The notes under the pieces were generated by a model. The model was not told the DNA's origin, made no database searches, and saw nothing but the letters and a program-made list of their open reading frames with translations. The translations under genes were made by a program, and so were the position numbers. A DNA stretch of 64,000 nt from an uncultured Faecalibacterium sp. (GTDB taxonomy: Bacteria; Bacillota; Clostridia; Oscillospirales; Ruminococcaceae), in contig CAKSWU010000001.1 in NCBI GenBank assembly GCA_934513205.1, positions 212,273-276,272 on the forward strand, in the 5' to 3' direction. This document shows positions 60,166 through 64,000 of the stretch, piece by piece (position 1 is the first letter of the stretch; each line of letters begins with the position of its first letter).

Positions 60166-61824
60166 TTATTTCAGCACCGCACCCAGATTTGCACTGGTGA
60201 CCATGCGGGCGTAGCGGCTGAGCCATCCGGTCTTGATGTTGGGCTCCGGCGCAACGTACTTTGCCTTGCGCTGGGCCAGCACCTCGTCCGACACCTCCAG
60301 CGTGATGGAGGCGTTGGGGATGTCGATGGTAATGGTATCCCCTTCCTCGACCAGGCCGATGGGGCCGCCGGAGGCTGCCTCCGGGCTGACGTGGCCGATG
60401 GCGGCACCGCGGCTTGCGCCGGAGAAGCGGCCGTCGGTGATGAGGGCCACCGTCTTATCCAGCTTCATGCCTGCCAGCGCAGAGGTGGGGTTCAGCATCT
60501 CCCGCATGCCGGGGCCGCCCTTGGGGCCTTCGTAGCGGATGACCACCACATCGCCCGGGACGATCTTGCCTGCGTAGATGGAGGCAATGGCCTCCTCCTC
60601 GCTGTTGAACACCCGCGCCGGGCCTGCGTGCTTCTGCATCTCCGGGGCCACGGCGCTGCGCTTGACCACGCAGCCGTCCGGGGCAATGTTGCCCCACAGG
60701 ATCTGCAGACCACCGGTCTCAGAGTAGGGGTTCTCGATGGGGCGGATGGCCTTTTCGTTCAGGATATGGGCGCCCTTGATGTTTTCACCCAGCGTTTTGC
60801 CGGTAACGGTAGGCACCTCCAGATCCAGCAGGCCCTTCTTGGCCAGTTCTGCCTGCACTGCCGGGATGCCGCCCGCTGCGTACAGATCCGGCATGTGGGT
60901 GGGGCCTGCCGGTGCCAGATGGCACAGGTTGGGGGTCTTGGCGCTGATCTCGTTGAACAGCTTCAGGTCGATGGGCACACCGGCCTCGTAGGCGATAGCC
61001 AGCAGGTGCAGCACCGTGTTGGTGGAGCAGCCCAGCGCCATATCGCAGGTCAGTGCGTTGCGGATGGAGCGCTCGTTGATGATCTGACGTGCGGTGATGC
61101 CCTTGCGCACCATCTCCATCACAGCCATACCTGCGTGCTTTGCCAGCTGCAGGCGCTTGGAATACACAGCCGGAATGGTGCCGTTGCCGGGCAGGGCGAT
61201 ACCGATGGCCTCGCACAGGCAGTTCATGCTGTTGGCGGTGTACATACCGGAGCAGCTGCCGCAGCTGGGACAGCAGTTGCAGGTGCAGTCCTCCAGCTGC
61301 TCGTCGGTGATCATACCGGCCTTATAGGCACCTACCGCCTCGAACATCTTGGAAAGGCTCACTTCCTCGCCGCCGTAGCTGCCGGCCAGCATGGGGCCGC
61401 CGGAGCAGACCACAGCGGGCACGTCCATGCGCACCGCTGCCATCACCATGCCGGGCACGATCTTATCGCAGTTGGGCACCAGCACAAGGCCATCCAGCTG
61501 GTGTGCCATGAGCATCGTCTCCACGCTGTCGCAGATCAGCTCACGGGAGGCAAGGCTGTACTTCATGCCCACATGACCCATGGCAATGCCGTCGCACACG
61601 CCGATGGCAGGGATCAGGATGGGGGTGCCGCCCGCCATCTGCACACCGGCCTTGACGGCATCGGCGATCTTGTCCAGATTCATGTGCCCGGGCACGATCT
61701 CGCTGTAAGCACTCACCACGCCGATGAGGGGGCGCTCCAGTTCTTCCTTGGTGTAGCCCAGTGCATAGAACAGGCTGCGGTTGGGCGCACGCTCCGAGCC
61801 CTTAGTCACGTTGTCACTTCTCAT
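60166..61824 (-). CDS. ilvD: Dihydroxy-acid dehydratase
   Basis: 552 residues. IlvD dehydrates dihydroxy-acids to 2-oxo acids in isoleucine and valine synthesis and needs an iron-sulfur cluster. Cluster ligands are in CCPSCGSCSGMYTANSMN at about 190. Other signatures are YSEIVPGHMNL near 42, VPNCDKIVPGM near 118 and TDGRFSGASRGAAIGHVSPEA near 460. ATG 61824 is followed by MRSDNVTKG, a normal IlvD start. It is the last gene of ilvB-ilvN-ilvC-ilvD, separated from ilvC by a repeat region. Confidence 0.96.
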   Translation of the reverse strand: MRSDNVTKGSERAPNRSLFYALGYTKEELERPLIGVVSAYSEIVPGHMNLDKIADAVKAGVQMAGGTPILIPAIGVCDGIAMGHVGMKYSLASRELICDSVETMLMAHQLDGLVLVPNCDKIVPGMVMAAVRMDVPAVVCSGGPMLAGSYGGEEVSLSKMFEAVGAYKAGMITDEQLEDCTCNCCPSCGSCSGMYTANSMNCLCEAIGIALPGNGTIPAVYSKRLQLAKHAGMAVMEMVRKGITARQIINERSIRNALTCDMALGCSTNTVLHLLAIAYEAGVPIDLKLFNEISAKTPNLCHLAPAGPTHMPDLYAAGGIPAVQAELAKKGLLDLEVPTVTGKTLGENIKGAHILNEKAIRPIENPYSETGGLQILWGNIAPDGCVVKRSAVAPEMQKHAGPARVFNSEEEAIASIYAGKIVPGDVVVIRYEGPKGGPGMREMLNPTSALAGMKLDKTVALITDGRFSGASRGAAIGHVSPEAASGGPIGLVEEGDTITIDIPNASITLEVSDEVLAQRKAKYVAPEPNIKTGWLSRYARMVTSANLGAVLK

Positions 61825-61852
61825 TGCAAATCCTCTTTTTTCTTATAGCAAA

Positions 61853-62029
61853 AGACCCCCTCCCAAAGGAGGGAATCTTTTCCGGTTTTAAAAAGCAGCT
61901 TTCGGCTGAACTCCTTCCGTCACCGCTTGCGCGATGCCACCTTCCTTACGGAGGGAGGCTTCACGCTGCGGTCAGGCAAAAGGCTCCCTCTTTGAGGGGG
62001 CTGTCGCCGCAGGCGACTGGGGGAGTTGA
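61853..62029. repeat. Palindromic intergenic repeats between ilvC and ilvD
   Basis: Three stem-forming units are seen: CCCTCC/GGAGGG at 61859-61873; CTCCTTCCGT / ACGGAGGGAG at about 61910-61957; and GGCTCCCTC with GGGGGAG flanking GTCGCCGCAGGCGAC at about 61983-62025. The units resemble one another, which suggests a dispersed palindromic repeat. No ORF. Confidence 0.7.
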
Positions 62030-63049
62030 TTACTTCTTCAGCCAGCTCATCATGCTGCGCAGCTCAGCACCCACCTTCTCGATGGGCAGCTCAGCCTCCA
62101 TGCGGCGCTTGGCAAGGAAGTGCACCTTGCGGCCGCCCTTGGGGCTCATCTCGGTCAGGAACTCGGAAGCAAAGGTGCCGTCCTGGATCTCGGTCAGGAC
62201 CTTCTTCATCTCCTTGCGGGTCTCCTCGGTGATCAGGCGCTTGCCGGTGCGGTAATCGCCGTACTCAGCGGTGTTGGAGATGGAGTAGCGCATCTTGGAG
62301 AAGCCGCCCTCGTTGATCAGGTCAACAATCAGCTTCATCTCGTGGCAGGTCTCAAAGTAAGCCATCTCGGGCTCGTAACCGGCCTCCACCAGCGTATCGA
62401 AACCGGCGTGGATCAGCTCGGAAACGCCGCCGCACAGCACGGCCTGCTCGCCGAACAGATCGGTCTCGGTCTCCTCCTTGAAGGTGGTCTGCAGGATGCC
62501 TGCACGACCCGCGCCGATGCCGGAAGCATAAGCCAGAGCAATGTCCTTGGCCTTACCGGTGTAGTCCTGCTCCACGCAGATCAGAGAGGGGCAGCCCTCG
62601 CCCTCGGTGTACAGACGGCGCACGATGTGGCCGGGGCCCTTGGGAGCGATCATAATGACGTCCACGTTCTTGGGAGCAGTGATGGTCTTGAAGTGGATGT
62701 TGAAGCCGTGTGCAAAGGCCAGTGCCTTGCCCTCGGTCATGTAGGGTGCCACCTGCGTGTTGTAGATATCGGCGCACAGCTCGTCGGGCACCAGCATCAT
62801 CACCACGTCACCGGCCTTGGCAGCCTCTTCCACTTCCATCACCTTGAAGTTGTCATGGGTGGCAGCGAACTCAGAAGCCTTTGCCCAGTGAGCAGAGCCC
62901 TTGCGCAGGCCCACCACAACGTTGACGCCGCTCTCGGCCAGATTCTCAGAGTGTGCATGGCCCTGACTGCCGAAGCCGATGACAGCGACGGTCTTGCCGT
63001 CCAGCACGCCGAGGTTGCAGTCGGAATCGTAGTATTTCTTGATAGCCAT
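62030..63049 (-). CDS. ilvC: Ketol-acid reductoisomerase
   Basis: 339 residues, class I length. It converts acetolactate to dihydroxy-isovalerate with NADPH. The nucleotide loop is VIGFGSQGHAHSENLAESG at about 23-41; MIAPKGPGHIVR near 132 and the metal-binding EETETDLFGEQAVLCGG near 190 are conserved. KGSAHW after the second strand suits NADPH use. The codon bias indicates strong expression. AAAGGAG precedes ATG 63049. Confidence 0.97.
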   Translation of the reverse strand: MAIKKYYDSDCNLGVLDGKTVAVIGFGSQGHAHSENLAESGVNVVVGLRKGSAHWAKASEFAATHDNFKVMEVEEAAKAGDVVMMLVPDELCADIYNTQVAPYMTEGKALAFAHGFNIHFKTITAPKNVDVIMIAPKGPGHIVRRLYTEGEGCPSLICVEQDYTGKAKDIALAYASGIGAGRAGILQTTFKEETETDLFGEQAVLCGGVSELIHAGFDTLVEAGYEPEMAYFETCHEMKLIVDLINEGGFSKMRYSISNTAEYGDYRTGKRLITEETRKEMKKVLTEIQDGTFASEFLTEMSPKGGRKVHFLAKRRMEAELPIEKVGAELRSMMSWLKK

Positions 63050-63148
63050 AATCGTTAGTCTCCTTTTACTTTTTCTGGTTGGTTTATCTTCCGGTCTTGT
63101 ATGCTCTGTTCTATCTTTCGCTCACCCTGAGCGGAAAAGCAATGTGAT

Positions 63149-63712
63149 TTATGCCCGTCTTGCGCCCGGCAGGGGCAGCTGCGCCGAGCGCACCTCCTGC
63201 GGCGGTTTCTGGAGATGCTGGTGCATCCCGCCGCGTTCCAGTGCGGTGACACCGGTGCGGCACTGCTCCAGGATCTTGTAGTCCGCGAACATTTTCAAAA
63301 AGGCATCAATTTTGTCCGGCTTGCCGATGAGTTCAAACACCATGCTGTCCGGGGAAAGATCAATGATCTTTGCCTTGTAGATGCTGGCGATCTCCCGCAG
63401 CTCCGTGCGGTTGTGCACATCGGACGCGACCTTGAGCAGCAGCAGCTCCCGCTCCAGCGATTTTTCGCTGTCCAGCACGAACACCTGCCGGGTGACTTCC
63501 AGACGCTCGGTCTGCAATACCAGCTGCTGCAAAGCCTTTTCGTCGCTGGTAATGGTCACGGTGATGCGGCTGACCGCCGGGTCGTTGGTGGCGGACACCG
63601 TCAGGCTGTCGATGTTGAAGCCGCGGCGGCAGAACAGGTTGGACACTCGGGCCAGAACGCCGCTCTGGTTGTCCACCAGCAGGCTGATGACCCTGCGCTG
63701 ATTGGTTTCCAT
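63149..63712 (-). CDS. ilvN: Acetolactate synthase small subunit
   Basis: 187 residues. The regulatory subunit gives valine feedback control. The N-terminal ACT domain has VISLLVDNQSGVLARVSNLFCRRGFNIDSLTV, then a second ACT-like domain from about 85 with ERELLLLKV and DKIDAFLKMF. The C-terminal 25 residues (after RTGVTALERG) are Pro/Gln-rich, longer than in many homologues. It follows ilvB by 15 bases. Confidence 0.94.
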   Translation of the reverse strand: METNQRRVISLLVDNQSGVLARVSNLFCRRGFNIDSLTVSATNDPAVSRITVTITSDEKALQQLVLQTERLEVTRQVFVLDSEKSLERELLLLKVASDVHNRTELREIASIYKAKIIDLSPDSMVFELIGKPDKIDAFLKMFADYKILEQCRTGVTALERGGMHQHLQKPPQEVRSAQLPLPGARRA

Positions 63713-63727
63713 TGCTCCACGTCCTCC

Positions 63728-64000
63728 TTATTCCATGATGATATCGTTGATGTCGCCGCCGCCGGGGATCATGGGCAGCACCTTTTCGTCCTTGTCGATG
63801 ATGCATTCGATCCAAGTGGGGCCCTTCTGCTTCATGGCATCGGCAAACGCCGCCTGAAACTCCGGCAGGTTGGTGCAGCGGTAGCCCTTCAGCCCAAAGC
63901 CCTCTGCCAGCTTGACGAAATCCGTCTTGCGGTGGGGGTCGGTCTGGCTGTAACGCTTGCCGTAAAAGCTGGTCTGCCACTGGCGCACCATGCCCAGCAC
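63728..64000 (-). CDS. ilvB: Acetolactate synthase large subunit, C-terminal part
   Basis: The last 90 residues are visible; the gene enters from the right edge on the minus strand. The thiamine-diphosphate enzyme condenses pyruvate for valine and leucine synthesis. LGMVRQWQTSFYGKRYSQTD is the typical large-subunit region, then DFVKLAEGFGLKGYR and the final VLPMIPGGGDINDIIME. First visible gene of ilvB-ilvN-ilvC-ilvD. Confidence 0.95.
   Translation of the reverse strand: MLGMVRQWQTSFYGKRYSQTDPHRKTDFVKLAEGFGLKGYRCTNLPEFQAAFADAMKQKGPTWIECIIDKDEKVLPMIPGGGDINDIIME

Overview
The window looks like a chromosomal segment of a gut-dwelling, high-GC Clostridia bacterium close to Faecalibacterium (Oscillospiraceae/Ruminococcaceae). 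That is an inference from protein content: an anaerobic (cbi-type) cobalamin operon, lacto-N-biose style sugar use, a Firmicutes EssC/WXG100 locus, a Tat-like lipoprotein signal beginning SRRNFLK, and GC-rich codons with Firmicutes ribosome binding sites and sigma-A promoters. No database search was possible.

Layout. 1-11821 (+): fourteen tightly overlapping genes for the anaerobic cobalamin pathway, from the end of cbiG to cbiC, including a second, shortened CobU-like protein. 11822-12621: tandem repeats carrying copies of a tRNA 3' end, then tRNA-Pro(CGG) and tRNA-Gln(CTG). 12775-17352: a phosphofructokinase, peptidase T, a TrkH/KtrB potassium transporter and tRNA-Arg(CCT). 17413-25690: a sugar locus with a GH112 phosphorylase, a small membrane protein, two ABC permeases and a Tat-like lipoprotein binding protein on the minus strand, diverging from an AraC regulator and an N-acetylhexosamine kinase on the plus strand.

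25782-43719 (-) is the most unusual part: an apparent operon of about 18 kb for a type VII-like secretion system. It encodes an FHA-containing EssC ATPase, a free-standing copy of the EssC third ATPase module, a ubiquitin-like YukD/EsaB protein, a WXG100-type protein and three other small alpha-helical proteins, a VWA-TM-FHA protein, two PP2C phosphatases, an active-looking membrane Ser/Thr kinase with an extracellular tail, and three zinc-ribbon proteins. EssA, EssB and EsaA are not recognisable. The parts suggest secretion governed by threonine phosphorylation read by FHA domains. A promoter about 425 bp upstream and a large terminator-like hairpin in the leader suggest regulated entry into the operon.

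44332-64000 holds mainly housekeeping and accessory genes: M18 aminopeptidase, an orphan binding lipoprotein, a Crp/Fnr regulator, a GtrB-like glycosyltransferase with a flavin-reductase-like protein, glycerate 2-kinase, remnants of a MATE transporter and a cytidylate-kinase-like gene broken beside tRNA-Leu(CAG), a KdpE/KdpD-like two-component pair, a threonine-aldolase-like enzyme, RodA, a secreted caspase-like protein, tsaE-tsaB-rpiB-upp, and the branched-chain amino acid operon ilvB-ilvN-ilvC-ilvD running in from the right edge.
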